Assembly (NCBI RefSeq): GCF_000613125.1
Contig: NZ_HG964497.1
Span: 5,231,300 to 5,282,259 of the forward strand
Length of the DNA: 50,960 nucleotides
Origin: Bacillus sp. EB01
GTDB taxonomy: Bacteria; Bacillota; Bacilli; Bacillales; Cytobacillaceae
Reading direction: 5' to 3'
Of this stretch, positions 7,937-16,909 are shown piece after piece. Each line of letters opens with the position of its first letter. Within the stretch, counting starts at the first letter, position 1. A model generated the notes under the pieces. It had not been told where the DNA came from. It ran no database searches and worked only from the letters and a program-made list of their open reading frames with translations. The position numbers and the translations under genes are program-made.

Positions 7937-8338
7937 CTATCGGAGCCATTTGACTGCTCGAATATCCGTTCCTTTGCCAGGTGACGAGAGAATGTCGAAT
8001 TCATCCATAAGTCGCTTTACACCGGGAAGGCCGGCTCCCAGGCCGCCTGATGTAGAAAACCCATCTTCCATTACCTGCCTGATATCACTAATTCCCGGGC
8101 CGCTATCAACAGCAATTACTTTTAGGCCTGATTTAGAACCCTCATATATTTTTTCTATACAGATTTGCCCCTGTCCAGCATACAAATAGATATTTCTTGC
8201 CAGCTCACTTATTGCAGTGGTGATTCTGGCCTGGTCCACTGTGCCGAACCCCAGCTCTTTGGCTACATTACGGCCGAGCTGACGGGCTGCCACAATGTCC
8301 CATTCGTTCAGGATTTTTACACAGGATTGGATGCCCAT
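7937..8338 (-). CDS. rsbT: RsbT, serine/threonine kinase and RsbU activator
   Basis: RsbT is the switch kinase: in the stressosome it phosphorylates RsbS and RsbR, and when released it activates RsbU. The 133-residue GHKL domain has the N box SELARNIYLYAG near residue 45, DSGPGI near residue 78 and the lid GGLGAGLPGVKRLMDE near residue 97. It starts 4 nt after rsbS. A second RsbT-like gene lies at 30577-31026. Confidence 0.97.
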   Translation of the reverse strand: MGIQSCVKILNEWDIVAARQLGRNVAKELGFGTVDQARITTAISELARNIYLYAGQGQICIEKIYEGSKSGLKVIAVDSGPGISDIRQVMEDGFSTSGGLGAGLPGVKRLMDEFDILSSPGKGTDIRAVKWLR

Positions 8339-8342
8339 CTAG

Positions 8343-8705
8343 CTAATCCCCCAATTCCTGTTGTAATTTCTCCAAACCTTTTTCTAAGTCTAATGCCGTC
8401 AGGACATCTTCCAATCCAATACCCAGTTCAATCAGCGTAATTGCAACCGCAGGCTGAATCCCCGTAATAACGACCTTGGCTCCCATCAGTTTGGACATGC
8501 TAATCACATCGCCTAGAACTTTGGCAATGAAAGAGTCGATAAAATCAATCGAGGTAATATCAATGACAACCCCATTTGCGCTTGTTTCATGAATTTTATG
8601 GAGCAGGTCTTCCTGGAACTGGAGGGCTGTCTGGTCATCCAGCTCCCACTGAATGGAAACAAGCAGGCAGTCATGCAGCTTTAATATCGGTATCCTCATC
8701 CTCAT
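8343..8705 (-). CDS. rsbS: RsbS, stressosome scaffold STAS protein
   Basis: A single-STAS-domain protein of 120 residues that, with RsbR, forms the stressosome and holds RsbT. The conserved serine phosphorylated by RsbT is in [17 protein letters not shown] near residue 59. The ATG overlaps the rsbR stop (ATGA) and follows GGAGGG by 7 nt, so it is translated with rsbR. Confidence 0.97.
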   Translation of the reverse strand: MRMRIPILKLHDCLLVSIQWELDDQTALQFQEDLLHKIHETSANGVVIDITSIDFIDSFIAKVLGDVISMSKLMGAKVVITGIQPAVAITLIELGIGLEDVLTALDLEKGLEKLQQELGD

Positions 8706-9535
8706 TTTGTACCCTCCACCTTTATTATTTTTCTATTTGTAAGTTCAAGCGCTGCCTCAACGCCTTTTTTCAATGTATTCTTTGTCGTGAACTGATTAAG
8801 GTCAATTCCCAAATTTACAATCGTTTGAGCTATTTCTGGCCTGATTCCGCAAAGCATACACTTTGCCCCCACTAAACGGACGGCTTCAGCAGCCTGGATA
8901 ATATGGTGAGCAACCATGGTATCAACCACCGGCACGCCAGTTATATCGATTAAGACAACTTCCGATCTGTGTTTCACCACTCCGGTCAACAGATTTTCCA
9001 TTATTTGCTTTGCCCGCTCTGTATCAATTGTTCCAACAAGTGGCATTACCGTTATACCTTCAAATACCGGAATCAGTGGAGCGGACAATTCCTGGAGGGC
9101 AATCTTTTGAAGTGAAACAGTCCGTTCCCAGGTTCGGGAGTAGACATCTACCACTTCATTTTGAAGAGGGCTTACCCAACGATCGAAGGTATATACGACC
9201 TTCATTTGATTGTCTTCAGTAACAAAACCTTTTTGAACCATACCTTCAAAAACGATTTTGCTGAAAATCCTAATCCCCTCAATGACAAAATGGAGCGGCC
9301 AGCCTAACCTAACCACCTTTTCAGCAAAATCAATCAGCCTGTTCTGAAACTCTTCTTTAGAGCCCTGAAGGCTGGAAGCAATTAAATCTATGAACTCAGA
9401 ACTTGTTAAGGCGAAAACATGCTCAGAAACGAGTTTCAAGACTCTTTCGTCTCCCTCGTTTTTCATCCTTTCGCTCCACTCATACACAAGTTCGTTCTTT
9501 TGTTCATTCACATAGTCCAATATTAGGTTCTCCAC
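8702..9535 (-). CDS. rsbRA: RsbR, stressosome sensor and scaffold
   Basis: RsbR combines an N-terminal non-haem globin-like sensor domain (residues about 1-140) with a C-terminal STAS domain (about 155-265). Threonines in positions expected for RsbT phosphorylation are seen in [10 protein letters not shown] and in the [11 protein letters not shown] segment. The 277-residue length is typical of RsbRA. Translation starts at a GTG behind GGGGAGG. It is the first gene of the operon; no other rsbR paralogue is in the window. Confidence 0.95.
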   Translation of the reverse strand: MENLILDYVNEQKNELVYEWSERMKNEGDERVLKLVSEHVFALTSSEFIDLIASSLQGSKEEFQNRLIDFAEKVVRLGWPLHFVIEGIRIFSKIVFEGMVQKGFVTEDNQMKVVYTFDRWVSPLQNEVVDVYSRTWERTVSLQKIALQELSAPLIPVFEGITVMPLVGTIDTERAKQIMENLLTGVVKHRSEVVLIDITGVPVVDTMVAHHIIQAAEAVRLVGAKCMLCGIRPEIAQTIVNLGIDLNQFTTKNTLKKGVEAALELTNRKIIKVEGTK

Positions 9536-9625
9536 TATGGTCCTCCCCTATTTCAGGACAATTTATCTACCATGTGTCCTAAAAAAATCACAAAAAATGA
9601 TTTGTCCGTTAATGTTCTACTATTA

Positions 9626-9654
9626 ATTAAATGATAACAGTTTTAAACAGTCAA
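9626..9654 (-). promoter_or_regulatory. SigA-type promoter of the rsb operon
   Basis: Minus strand TTGACT (9649-9654), 17-nt spacer, TTTAAT (9626-9631), about 90 nt upstream of rsbR. It is the best SigA-like candidate in this leader. Confidence 0.55.
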
Positions 9655-9804
9655 TTCCAAACTAACGGATTGACAAAAGTACCATCTAAAATTAAGGCTC
9701 TTTTTGAGTTTACCCAAAAGCAAGACTATTACTTTTACCCAGATTATGATAAAAGCAAACCATTTTAAATAAAATAATTATGTATATTTCATTCTCCTGC
9801 CAAC

Positions 9805-10235
9805 GATTAATCAAACGGTGTTGATTTCCACTCCACAAAGGAAAGCTCCCATGAATAATCATCGCAGAGACAGGCGGTTTTTGCCTGTCGCGAGCCTCTC
9901 CGCTTTCCACGGGCGGCCTGGGAGCCTGTCTTGCCGTGGCTCCTAGCTAGTTTTCTTCTTGACTAAGCATCCTGAGTATCTTGTAACAATCATGGCTTTG
10001 GAAAAGCGATGATTGTTACAGCTCGAGGTCGCGTCACGCCTTCAGCGCTTGTCGGAGCTGAGCAGTCGCCTTCACATCTCTTTCCCCTCGGCGAGAGATG
10101 AGTGGAGTCTCCCACTGACTTTTCTCGTTAGGACGTTGAATAATCGTCCCTGAAAAAACACGGCAGGAGAAAATGCGTCTTTGCATTTTCGAACGAGTCT
10201 CCGCACCGTCCGCTACAATCAACTCTGTTAAAAAC
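9805..10235. repeat. Cluster of GC-rich dispersed intergenic repeats
   Basis: Between rsbR and ndoA there are 816 bp without a gene. Most of it is GC-rich and repeat-like: GGTGTTGATTTCCACTCC followed by GGAAAGC and CGCTTTCCACGGGCGGCC segments, a pattern I recall from dispersed elements in many Bacillus genomes. A stem TGTAACAATCAT/ATGATTGTTACA lies near 9982-10019. At 10127, GTTAGGACGTTGAATAA is shared exactly with the element at 30302. Short frames here are not credible genes. Confidence 0.6.
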
Positions 10236-10257
10236 AATAATATCCTTTAACACAGCC

Positions 10258-10290
10258 AAAAATAAAAAGACAAGCCGTCTCGGCTTGCCT
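10258..10290 (-). terminator. Terminator downstream of ndoA
   Basis: Minus strand GGCAAGCC, loop GAGAC, GGCTTGTC, then TTTTTATTTTT. Confidence 0.85.
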
Positions 10291-10325
10291 GGATCAGAAT
10301 CATTCGGATGAGGTGGTATGTAAAG

Positions 10326-10350
10326 TACGCTCCGATAAGAGCGTATTTTT
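10326..10350 (+). terminator. Plus-strand terminator-like hairpin abutting the ndoA stop codon
   Basis: TACGCTC, loop CGATAA, GAGCGTA then TTTTT on the plus strand. It begins 2 nt from the ndoA stop. It may block plus-strand transcription coming from the repeat region, or simply form the 3' end hairpin of the ndoA mRNA. Confidence 0.5.
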
Positions 10351-10351
10351 G

Positions 10352-10702
10352 TTAAAATTCGATGAGACCCACGCTTATTTGCAAGGCTTCATCCACTTTT
10401 TCCATCATTTCGTCATCAAGATGGGTGATTTTGTCAGTCAATCGTTGTTTATCAATTGTCCGAATCTGCTCCAGCAGGATGACGGAATCCCGTTCAAAAC
10501 CATAGCGTTTCGCATCGATTTCAACATGGGTCGGCAGCTTGGCTTTCTGGATTTGCGCCGTGATTGCTGCAATGATTACTGTGGGACTGAACCGGTTCCC
10601 AATGTCGTTTTGAATGACAAGGACCGGCCGGACGCCGCCTTGTTCAGAACCGACAACTGGGGATAGGTCTGCAAAATAAACGTCACCACGTTTTACAATC
10701 AA
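10352..10702 (-). CDS. ndoA: EndoA/MazF, mRNA endoribonuclease toxin
   Basis: A 116-residue MazF-family toxin almost identical in pattern to B. subtilis EndoA, which cuts mRNA at UACAU sites. The family core [19 protein letters not shown] opens the protein, followed by RPVLVIQND and the [10 protein letters not shown] strand containing the conserved Thr. The gene starts 4 nt after its antitoxin. In Bacillus this pair sits directly upstream of rsbR in the reading direction, as here, although the pair has its own terminators and 0.8 kb of repeats separates it from rsbR. Confidence 0.97.
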   Translation of the reverse strand: MIVKRGDVYFADLSPVVGSEQGGVRPVLVIQNDIGNRFSPTVIIAAITAQIQKAKLPTHVEIDAKRYGFERDSVILLEQIRTIDKQRLTDKITHLDDEMMEKVDEALQISVGLIEF

Positions 10703-10706
10703 AGGA

Positions 10707-10988
10707 TTATCCTCCGCTTACAAGACGTTCAACAGTGTGTTCCGCCTCATATTCAGCGAGGAATGCTTCTGATGCAATCGTCAAATTAATTTTGGCCATC
10801 TCCATGTAACCGCGCCTCATGGCTTCACGAATTTGTCTTTTTTTCCGTTCGCGTAGATAAGCCTTTGTTGCCTGGTAAATAAATTCACTGCGATTTACAT
10901 TTTCAAGCTTGACGATTCCGTCCAACTCGGTTAAAAGATGTTGCGGTAATTTCACCAGGATTTCCGTTGTTGCGCCAGTCTCTGACAC
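10707..10988 (-). CDS. ndoAI: EndoAI/MazE-like antitoxin
   Basis: A 93-residue antitoxin with an N-terminal ribbon-helix-helix domain ([18 protein letters not shown], then [16 protein letters not shown]) and an acidic C-terminal tail expected to occlude the toxin active site. The GTG start follows GGAGGTG. It is the first gene of the ndoAI-ndoA pair. RHH antitoxins usually repress their own promoter; direct repeats of TCGGACAA upstream (11065 and 11090) are possible operator half-sites. Confidence 0.95.
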   Translation of the reverse strand: MSETGATTEILVKLPQHLLTELDGIVKLENVNRSEFIYQATKAYLRERKKRQIREAMRRGYMEMAKINLTIASEAFLAEYEAEHTVERLVSGG

Positions 10989-11125
10989 AAGCTACACCTC
11001 CACCATCACTATACAGACCATTTTTTGTTTCGGACTCACCACTCGGGCAAGCATCTCTTTTTATTCGGACAATTTCCGGCCATTATATATCGGACAAGAA
11101 GTTGCCATATTTTCTACCAGTTTTA

Positions 11126-11153
11126 ATGATACCACGTTTCGCAAGGCTTGCAA
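11126..11153 (-). promoter_or_regulatory. Possible SigA promoter of ndoAI-ndoA
   Basis: Minus strand TTGCAA (11148-11153), 16-nt spacer, TATCAT (11126-11131). It leaves a leader of about 130 nt that contains the TCGGACAA direct repeats. Confidence 0.4.
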
Positions 11154-11229
11154 AGCGTATTTAATAATCCAAAGCTAGTATCGGCTTAAAAACTGGGTTT
11201 TTATACACTTCATAGTGATTATACTTCCT

Positions 11230-12390
11230 CTATAAGCGAAGCAAATTGTTGCGAAGTCCCACAATTTCTCCATCTTTTTTATAAACCCTGGGCACTCTAT
11301 TGGAAATAATACATGGAACTTCATAATTGATTGTCTCAAGTTTTTCAGCTATTTCATCAATACTAATAATCTCATTGCCTTGCTTCCCAATTAGCGTAAC
11401 AGCCGTACCAGGAGGAACGTACTCTTTAAGCCGCACCATACATTGGTCCATGCAAATCCTTCCGACAATCGGAGCCCTATGCCCATTCACAAGGACTTCC
11501 TGACCTTGAAGCCTCCGGATCCAACCATCAGCATAGCCAATGGGTATTGTTCCAATCCATTCATCACCAGAAGCTTCATATGTCGCTCCATAGCTGACCT
11601 TTTCTCCCTTATGAATCTGCTTTACCTGGACAAGCCTGGAATGGAGTGAGAATGATTGATGAAGAGGAACAGGCAGGGCAGGCTTGATTTCCTGTGATGG
11701 CGTTAGACCATACATGGATATACCTAATCGAACTGCATTAAATCTGGCAGCTGGGTATCTCATCCCCGCAGCACTATTGCTAGCATGAACATAGCGAGGT
11801 TGGCGGCTAAGAATATCCAGCATCGCTTCAAATTTATGAAGCTGCTTCTTAAAATAGTCATCATCATTTTCGTCGGCGGTCGCAAAATGAGTGAATATCC
11901 CCTCGAACAAAAGCCTCGGATCATTTTCAATAAATACCTCTGCCTTTTTCAGGGATGCCTCGTCTTTAAATCCCAGCCGGCCCATTCCCGTATCCACTTT
12001 TATATGGATAGAAAGCGTATCGTCCCCAAGATGATCAGCTGCTTTTTCCAGCCATTCCATATCGAATGCCGTCACAGTAAGATTTTGGCTGGCAGCTATA
12101 GATACATCTTCCGGGCGGGTTGCTCCTAGTATAAGAATTGGTGATGTTATTCCTTTTTTACGGAGGGCAAGTGCTTCGTCCATAAAAGCCACTGCCAAAT
12201 AACTTGCACCTATTTTAAGGGCCGTCTCGGCAACCTGAACATCACCGTGTCCGTAGGCATTGGCTTTGACAACAGCAATCAGTTCAACATCTGTAGGAAA
12301 TAGTTCTTTTATAGCTGAAACATTTTGAGAAATATCATCCAAATCTATTTCAGCCCACGTATCTCTATAAAAAAAACCTTGTTCTTCCAT
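11230..12390 (-). CDS. alr: Alanine racemase
   Basis: A PLP-dependent enzyme converting L-Ala to D-Ala for peptidoglycan. The 386-residue product has the PLP-binding Lys42 in [12 protein letters not shown], the barrel motif [10 protein letters not shown], and the second catalytic base Tyr in [10 protein letters not shown] near residue 270; [10 protein letters not shown] follows. Length and order match Alr of Bacillus. It lies between the lipoprotein gene and ndoAI, the usual Bacillus context. D-Ala made here feeds Ddl and MurF encoded at 20.5-23 kb. Confidence 0.98.
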   Translation of the reverse strand: MEEQGFFYRDTWAEIDLDDISQNVSAIKELFPTDVELIAVVKANAYGHGDVQVAETALKIGASYLAVAFMDEALALRKKGITSPILILGATRPEDVSIAASQNLTVTAFDMEWLEKAADHLGDDTLSIHIKVDTGMGRLGFKDEASLKKAEVFIENDPRLLFEGIFTHFATADENDDDYFKKQLHKFEAMLDILSRQPRYVHASNSAAGMRYPAARFNAVRLGISMYGLTPSQEIKPALPVPLHQSFSLHSRLVQVKQIHKGEKVSYGATYEASGDEWIGTIPIGYADGWIRRLQGQEVLVNGHRAPIVGRICMDQCMVRLKEYVPPGTAVTLIGKQGNEIISIDEIAEKLETINYEVPCIISNRVPRVYKKDGEIVGLRNNLLRL

Positions 12391-12509
12391 TATTTCACTT
12401 CCTGGCGTGTATCTAGTTCATTTTTCAATTCATTTATTTTATCATACTCCCTGCCAGGCCAATACTCAAAAATACCGCCAGTTTTTACGGGTTTTGGAAA
12501 GCGTGTGAA

Positions 12510-12545
12510 ATAATGCGGCAGGCCCTGGATAATGGGCCTGCCGAA
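12510..12545. terminator. Hairpin between the lipoprotein gene and alr
   Basis: GGCAGGCCC/GGGCCTGCC forms a 9-bp GC-rich stem with an 8-nt loop. It lacks a clear T run on the minus strand (GCATTATTTC), so it may be a weak terminator or an mRNA 3' end stabiliser. Confidence 0.5.
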
Positions 12546-12561
12546 AGTGAATAATTTTTAG

Positions 12562-13584
12562 TTATTTTACAAGCTCACCTTGTACAGACATGGCGAGGGA
12601 AACCATTTCAGCTTCAGTCAAATCCTTCGAGGCTATCATATAATCTATTCCATCCTGATTCCAGGTGATTGATTGTTTGGTTAAAGCGCCAATTGTAAAT
12701 CCAAGGTCGACCGGCTCTCCGTTCATATCCGCAGGATAGGAAACAGTCGCAGGTTCAGTTAAGCGCCTTTCCTGAATAAGCGTGAAGGATTTTTCTCCGC
12801 CAAACGTTAAGACTACTCTCTTCCCATCTTCAATTGCCAATTCTTTCTCTTCTATCAGTGAAACACCAGGAATTTCTGCTGATGGGTGCTTTACAATGAA
12901 GGAAGTATCCTTATTATCACCATCAGCCATCGCAGGCGTGCCCACCTGGGCTCTTGTCATATTCTTCTGTGTATCAAAGTCCTTTTTATTAAGGTTCGCT
13001 TTGAAATTCACCTTGGAAAACTCGACTGTTACCAATGCATTCCTGTCAGAATCCATTACCTTCACAACCGCTGGTGACAAGTCTTTTTTATTCAGCTTAA
13101 TTTCCTGCAGAGGGAGCATATGGTTATTTTGATATCTGGTTTTTGTTTCAAAGACATAATATTCTTTTGTGGATGAGAATTTGGCCGTTTTATCATTCAT
13201 TATATCCTGAATTAACGATTCATATAGATAAGCCTGGCTACTGTTCGTTGGCCAATCGCTCTGGAAGCGGAAACTCTTGTTTAAAGCCGGTGTTAGTACG
13301 AAAACACCTTCCCCGTTCCTGAGTATCATTTGGCTTTGATCTTTCTTTGCGTTTTTTAAATTCACACGGTAGTAAGTAGGATCCTTATGCCAAATTTCCA
13401 CATCATAAACCTGAGGGCTCGCCCCCATGGCAAGCGTCATTTTTGCATTGACCTTATACCCGGATAAATCTTCGAGCTTTCCTTCCAAATCTTTGCGGAC
13501 AGATTCCTGTGACTTCGAGCCACAAGCGGACAGGACTAGTAAAGCCAACAGCCCGGCCATCAGCAGCAACACTTTTCTCCTCAT
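12562..13584 (-). CDS. ydcC: Outer-membrane-carrier-like (LolA-fold) lipoprotein, YdcC family
   Basis: A 340-residue secreted lipoprotein: basic start MRRKV, hydrophobic stretch, then lipobox LSAC with the lipidated Cys at residue 21. The remainder resembles the YdcC family, which has a LolA-like fold and includes sporulation and germination proteins; YdcC is expressed under SigE in B. subtilis. The C-terminal third looks like a DUF4367-type region. The exact function cannot be told from sequence. It lies between acpS and alr, the same place as ydcC in B. subtilis. The ATG has an AGGGGTTGAAGG purine stretch just upstream. Confidence 0.85.
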   Translation of the reverse strand: MRRKVLLLMAGLLALLVLSACGSKSQESVRKDLEGKLEDLSGYKVNAKMTLAMGASPQVYDVEIWHKDPTYYRVNLKNAKKDQSQMILRNGEGVFVLTPALNKSFRFQSDWPTNSSQAYLYESLIQDIMNDKTAKFSSTKEYYVFETKTRYQNNHMLPLQEIKLNKKDLSPAVVKVMDSDRNALVTVEFSKVNFKANLNKKDFDTQKNMTRAQVGTPAMADGDNKDTSFIVKHPSAEIPGVSLIEEKELAIEDGKRVVLTFGGEKSFTLIQERRLTEPATVSYPADMNGEPVDLGFTIGALTKQSITWNQDGIDYMIASKDLTEAEMVSLAMSVQGELVK

Positions 13585-13765
13585 TCCTTCAACCCCTTCA
13601 TTGTCTATTCACTCGTTAGGGCCTCGGTGCTCACTTGCCTCTACAGCCCGTCTTCCCTATGTCATTACGAATATATGAGACAACCTTGGGGTTTATGATA
13701 GCTTGCCTTATCATTAAAAAGAAAAATGCTCTCTTCTTGTAATAGCCTTCCGGAAAAGCCTATTG

Positions 13766-14131
13766 TCAGTGTTCTAAGTTGTTTTCTTCAATGATAACTT
13801 GGGCAGTAGCATACTGCTTCGTATGGGAAATGGAAAGATGAGCGCGGACCCCATCAGGCTTCAAAAAAAAAGGTTTTCCGTTGGAATCCTTCCCGATTTC
13901 AATATCATGAAAGGAAAGGATCTCGCCAATTCCTGTTCCATTCGCTTTCGAAAAAGCTTCCTTTGCAGCAAACCTGCCTGCCAGAAACTCGACCCGCCTT
14001 CTTTCCGGCAAGTTCAAGTACATATCCTTTTCCACTGGTGTCAAGACCCTATCAGGAAACCTTAATTGCCTCTCCGCCAGTTTTTTTATTCTGTCAATCT
14101 CAATTAAATCGATTCCTATCCCTTTAATCAT
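13766..14131 (-). CDS. acpS: Holo-[acyl-carrier-protein] synthase
   Basis: AcpS transfers the 4'-phosphopantetheine arm of coenzyme A to apo-ACP. The 121 residues carry the two family signatures: GIGIDLIEIDRI at the start (Mg-binding Asp) and FAAKEAFSKANGTGIG near residue 55 (catalytic Glu and Lys), and the LSISHTKQYA motif near the end. The gene is divergent from the rhomboid gene and upstream of the lipoprotein gene, matching the Bacillus order. Confidence 0.97.
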   Translation of the reverse strand: MIKGIGIDLIEIDRIKKLAERQLRFPDRVLTPVEKDMYLNLPERRRVEFLAGRFAAKEAFSKANGTGIGEILSFHDIEIGKDSNGKPFFLKPDGVRAHLSISHTKQYATAQVIIEENNLEH

Positions 14132-14275
14132 GATTTACATCCTTCTAATCAAGAATTTGTTCGCATAGCAATAGTCTGAGTTGGATTTTACCTATTGGAA
14201 ACCGCTATGATAGAAATAAGATTTGCCTTAAATATTAAACATTCCAAAAGCCTCGCCCATAAAGGAGGGTTCCCA

Positions 14276-14857
14276 ATGTTCACAAGGACTGAAAGCCTTG
14301 GCCAATTTATTCGTTTTTATCCAATTGTTTCAGCAATTATTGCTTTTAATCTTGTTTTTTATCTCGCGACGGTCTTGCCGTTTTTACCGAACTATTTAAT
14401 CATGGAACGCTTAACAGGCGTTAACTTGTACATCGCTGAGGGAGAATGGTGGAGGCTCATAACCCCGATTTTTATGCATGGAGGGTTTCCGCACCTTCTG
14501 TTCAACAGCTTTTCACTCGTTTTGTTTGGCCCTGGCCTTGAACGGATGCTTGGACGTGGGAAGTTTACCCTCGTGTATTTACTTTCTGGAGTTGCAGCCA
14601 ATATTGCAACATTCATCCTTGAGCCTTTGTCATTTAGCCACGTCGGTTCAAGCGGGGCAATATTTGGTTTGTTTGGTTACTACGTAGCTGTTGTTCTGCT
14701 CCGCAAAGGCAGAATGTCCAAAGAAGACAGCCAAGTAATCCTCACAATCGCCGCCATCTCCGTTATCATGACCTTTTTTCAGTCCAACATTAACATTACT
14801 GCCCACTTGTTTGGCCTCTTAGCCGGATTCCTGCTCGGTGGTGCTGCTAAAAAATAA
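14276..14857 (+). CDS. ydcA: Rhomboid family intramembrane serine protease
   Basis: A polytopic membrane protein of 193 residues with the rhomboid marks: HGGFPHLLFNSFSL in TM2 (conserved His and Asn), the catalytic Ser in GSSGAIFG near residue 130, and the catalytic His in NITAHLFGLLAGF in the last helices. The ATG at 14276 follows AAAGGAGGG; earlier in-frame codons back to 14195 lack a ribosome binding site. It corresponds to YdcA of B. subtilis by position and sequence. It is divergent from acpS and followed by its own terminator. Confidence 0.93.
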   Translation: MFTRTESLGQFIRFYPIVSAIIAFNLVFYLATVLPFLPNYLIMERLTGVNLYIAEGEWWRLITPIFMHGGFPHLLFNSFSLVLFGPGLERMLGRGKFTLVYLLSGVAANIATFILEPLSFSHVGSSGAIFGLFGYYVAVVLLRKGRMSKEDSQVILTIAAISVIMTFFQSNINITAHLFGLLAGFLLGGAAKK

Positions 14858-14863
14858 AGATTT

Positions 14864-14898
14864 GGCCGTCCTCGTCATCTAAGACGGCCTTTCTTTTT
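14864..14898 (+). terminator. Terminator of the rhomboid gene
   Basis: GGCCGTC, 12-nt loop, GACGGCC, then TTTCTTTTT. Confidence 0.9.
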
Positions 14899-14915
14899 CG
14901 TTGGCACTCAACCAA

Positions 14916-16367
14916 TCATTGCTTTGTCTGTTCCTTGGAATACCAGTTGTATATAAAAAGAGCATCTTCGGCATCCACATCCTGCACACTGCCCCCGGCT
15001 GTACCGGCACCCGACTTCGCATATGCTTGCACCCGGGCAAGCTTTTTTCTTTTTTGAAAATAACTTTCCCGTAAATCCAGCGATTGTATTTTGTTTTTCG
15101 TCATAAATACGGTAACTTTAGCTAGGTTTCTAAAACGGAAGCTTAGCTGTCCACCATCAATCCCCCAGCCGGCTGCCCGATAGCAGCTATATGCCCAAAC
15201 TGTACCGAGAATAGGGAGCAACAAGGCAGTATACCCCCATGGCCGGAAAAAGAAAACCATAACTGCCGCAACGGGCATGGTTATCAATAAGTTTCTTAAC
15301 ATATAACGGCTTAACGCCCTTTTCGGAACCGGGACAAGCGTAGTTTTAAACTGATACGCCGGAAGATGCCCAGATAGAACCGATGAGACTTCACTCACCT
15401 TTATAAGCGGTAAAAGAAGGACTCTTGCCCTATCCTTATCGATAGCTGAACCACCTGCACTTTCCACATGTACCGCGGCATAACCAAGCATTTCCCGCAG
15501 AGGATTCTGGGTAATTTGAATGGCTTGAATTCTCTTTAGAGGGATCGTAATTTTTCTTTTTTCCAGCAATCCGCGTGAAATGATTAAGTCATCACCCGTT
15601 TTTTCAACCTTGTAATTTCCATACTTAATCATCGTACCTGCAATTGCCAATACCCATGCAATCAGAAAACCCATAAAAATGAGAATGGAAACAAACACAA
15701 TCCCGCTTTCCACTATTGTTTCAAATCCGCTAAAAACTTGTTTATATGGTATGAATTCATCAAACTGGGTCAGGAATGCAAGAACAGCGGAAATCACAAC
15801 TCCCACTCCACCAGATGTGGAGGCCATAATGAAGAGGAGGTATGGGGATAGCTTATAAATCGGGTAGTCCTCCCTGGCTGGTTCTTCTCCCCCTTGATCC
15901 CGCGCCAAATTTCTCCCGGAAAAAATAACATCCTCCAAACGCGCGGCTTCTTCCCTTGTTATAGCAGTAAGACTCGCCTCGGTCGAGTCGCTTCCAGCCC
16001 CGCCTCCAGCTGTTTCAATTTTCAGCTGCACCAAACCAAATGGACGGTGCATGATGCCCTCAGAACGATCTATGCTCTGAATCCTCTCGAGAGGGATGTA
16101 TCGTTTCTTTTTGACAACGACTCCAAATTCAAGCCGCAGTTCATTATCCTCTATTCGATAGGTGAATCGGAGCCAAGTCAGGATTCCGGAGATAAGCGCA
16201 ATGAGTATGCCGACAATGGCAAGGCTAACAAAAAACAAGCTCCGCCTATCCCCTCCAGAGCCAAATATAAGAAAGGCGGCAGCCGGCACGACAAGCTCCT
16301 TTAATTGCTTAATTGAGTTTATCACTGCGGCTGCCGGGTGCAGCCGTTTCGGTTCAAACATCATCAT
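14916..16367 (-). CDS. ydbT: YdbT, bacterial PH-domain membrane protein
   Basis: A 483-residue membrane protein with three bPH2 (DUF304-like) modules: each begins with a short basic R-Y-x-L-x-R-I-Q-S/A-I motif (RYIPLERIQSID near 95, ITIPLKRIQAIQ near 270, KVTVFMTKNKIQSLDL near 430), separated by pairs of hydrophobic helices near residues 30-65, 180-250 and 355-395. YdbT and YdbS help B. subtilis resist membrane-active antimicrobials. The gene overlaps ydbS by 14 nt and is clearly co-translated with it. Confidence 0.9.
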   Translation of the reverse strand: MMMFEPKRLHPAAAVINSIKQLKELVVPAAAFLIFGSGGDRRSLFFVSLAIVGILIALISGILTWLRFTYRIEDNELRLEFGVVVKKKRYIPLERIQSIDRSEGIMHRPFGLVQLKIETAGGGAGSDSTEASLTAITREEAARLEDVIFSGRNLARDQGGEEPAREDYPIYKLSPYLLFIMASTSGGVGVVISAVLAFLTQFDEFIPYKQVFSGFETIVESGIVFVSILIFMGFLIAWVLAIAGTMIKYGNYKVEKTGDDLIISRGLLEKRKITIPLKRIQAIQITQNPLREMLGYAAVHVESAGGSAIDKDRARVLLLPLIKVSEVSSVLSGHLPAYQFKTTLVPVPKRALSRYMLRNLLITMPVAAVMVFFFRPWGYTALLLPILGTVWAYSCYRAAGWGIDGGQLSFRFRNLAKVTVFMTKNKIQSLDLRESYFQKRKKLARVQAYAKSGAGTAGGSVQDVDAEDALFIYNWYSKEQTKQ

Positions 16368-16833
16368 CGGCCACCCTTGCCAGCTTGGATATTTGAATTC
16401 TCAATCTTTCCGCCTCCTCTTCTTCGAGGGCGGGAATTTCATGGGTTGTTGCAGCGGTCGAGATCATCACAGTTGCAAGATTGTATTTCCGAAGCAGCGG
16501 CCCTTGAAATGTGTCAACATGCTGGACGCGGACCATTGGAATTAACGTGCGCTGAATGACAAATATCCCTTGCTGGAGTTCAATTTCCTGCTCGCGGACC
16601 TCATAGCGCCACCGACGCCAACGAACTCCGGGGAATACGGTAACTGACAGAATTGTATGTATAGCCTCAAGCAATGCAAGCAGACCCAGAATCCACAGCG
16701 GCCAATCAAAAATAAAAAAAAGTGACGCGACTCCAGCCATGATTGACCAGGCAATAGCAGCTACAATCCCGCCCGAAATCCTCCAAACCTTTAGCGCCTT
16801 ATCGGAAATTTTCGTTTCAGGCTGTGCAATCAT
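16354..16833 (-). CDS. ydbS: YdbS, bacterial PH-domain membrane protein
   Basis: 159 residues with two N-terminal hydrophobic helices (about 20-75) and one bPH2 domain containing IQRTLIPMVRVQHVDTFQGP, the family signature. It is the first gene of the ydbS-ydbT pair and starts at an ATG behind CGGAGG. The pair belongs to the SigW regulon in B. subtilis, but only a poor SigW-like sequence is visible upstream here. A SigA-like TATACT is present near 16866. Confidence 0.9.
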   Translation of the reverse strand: MIAQPETKISDKALKVWRISGGIVAAIAWSIMAGVASLFFIFDWPLWILGLLALLEAIHTILSVTVFPGVRWRRWRYEVREQEIELQQGIFVIQRTLIPMVRVQHVDTFQGPLLRKYNLATVMISTAATTHEIPALEEEEAERLRIQISKLARVADDDV

Positions 16834-16909
16834 AAATATCCTCCGTTTAAATGTTCTGCATTAAGTATACCGGAGGGAGCATTGCCTCGCACGAAAAAAT
16901 GAACAGATC

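Noticed and set aside
16834-16909. SigW promoter for ydbS-ydbT
   Set aside because: The pair is SigW-controlled in B. subtilis, but the best match here is TGAAAT with an 18-nt spacer to CGTG, too far from TGAAAC-N16-CGTA to claim.
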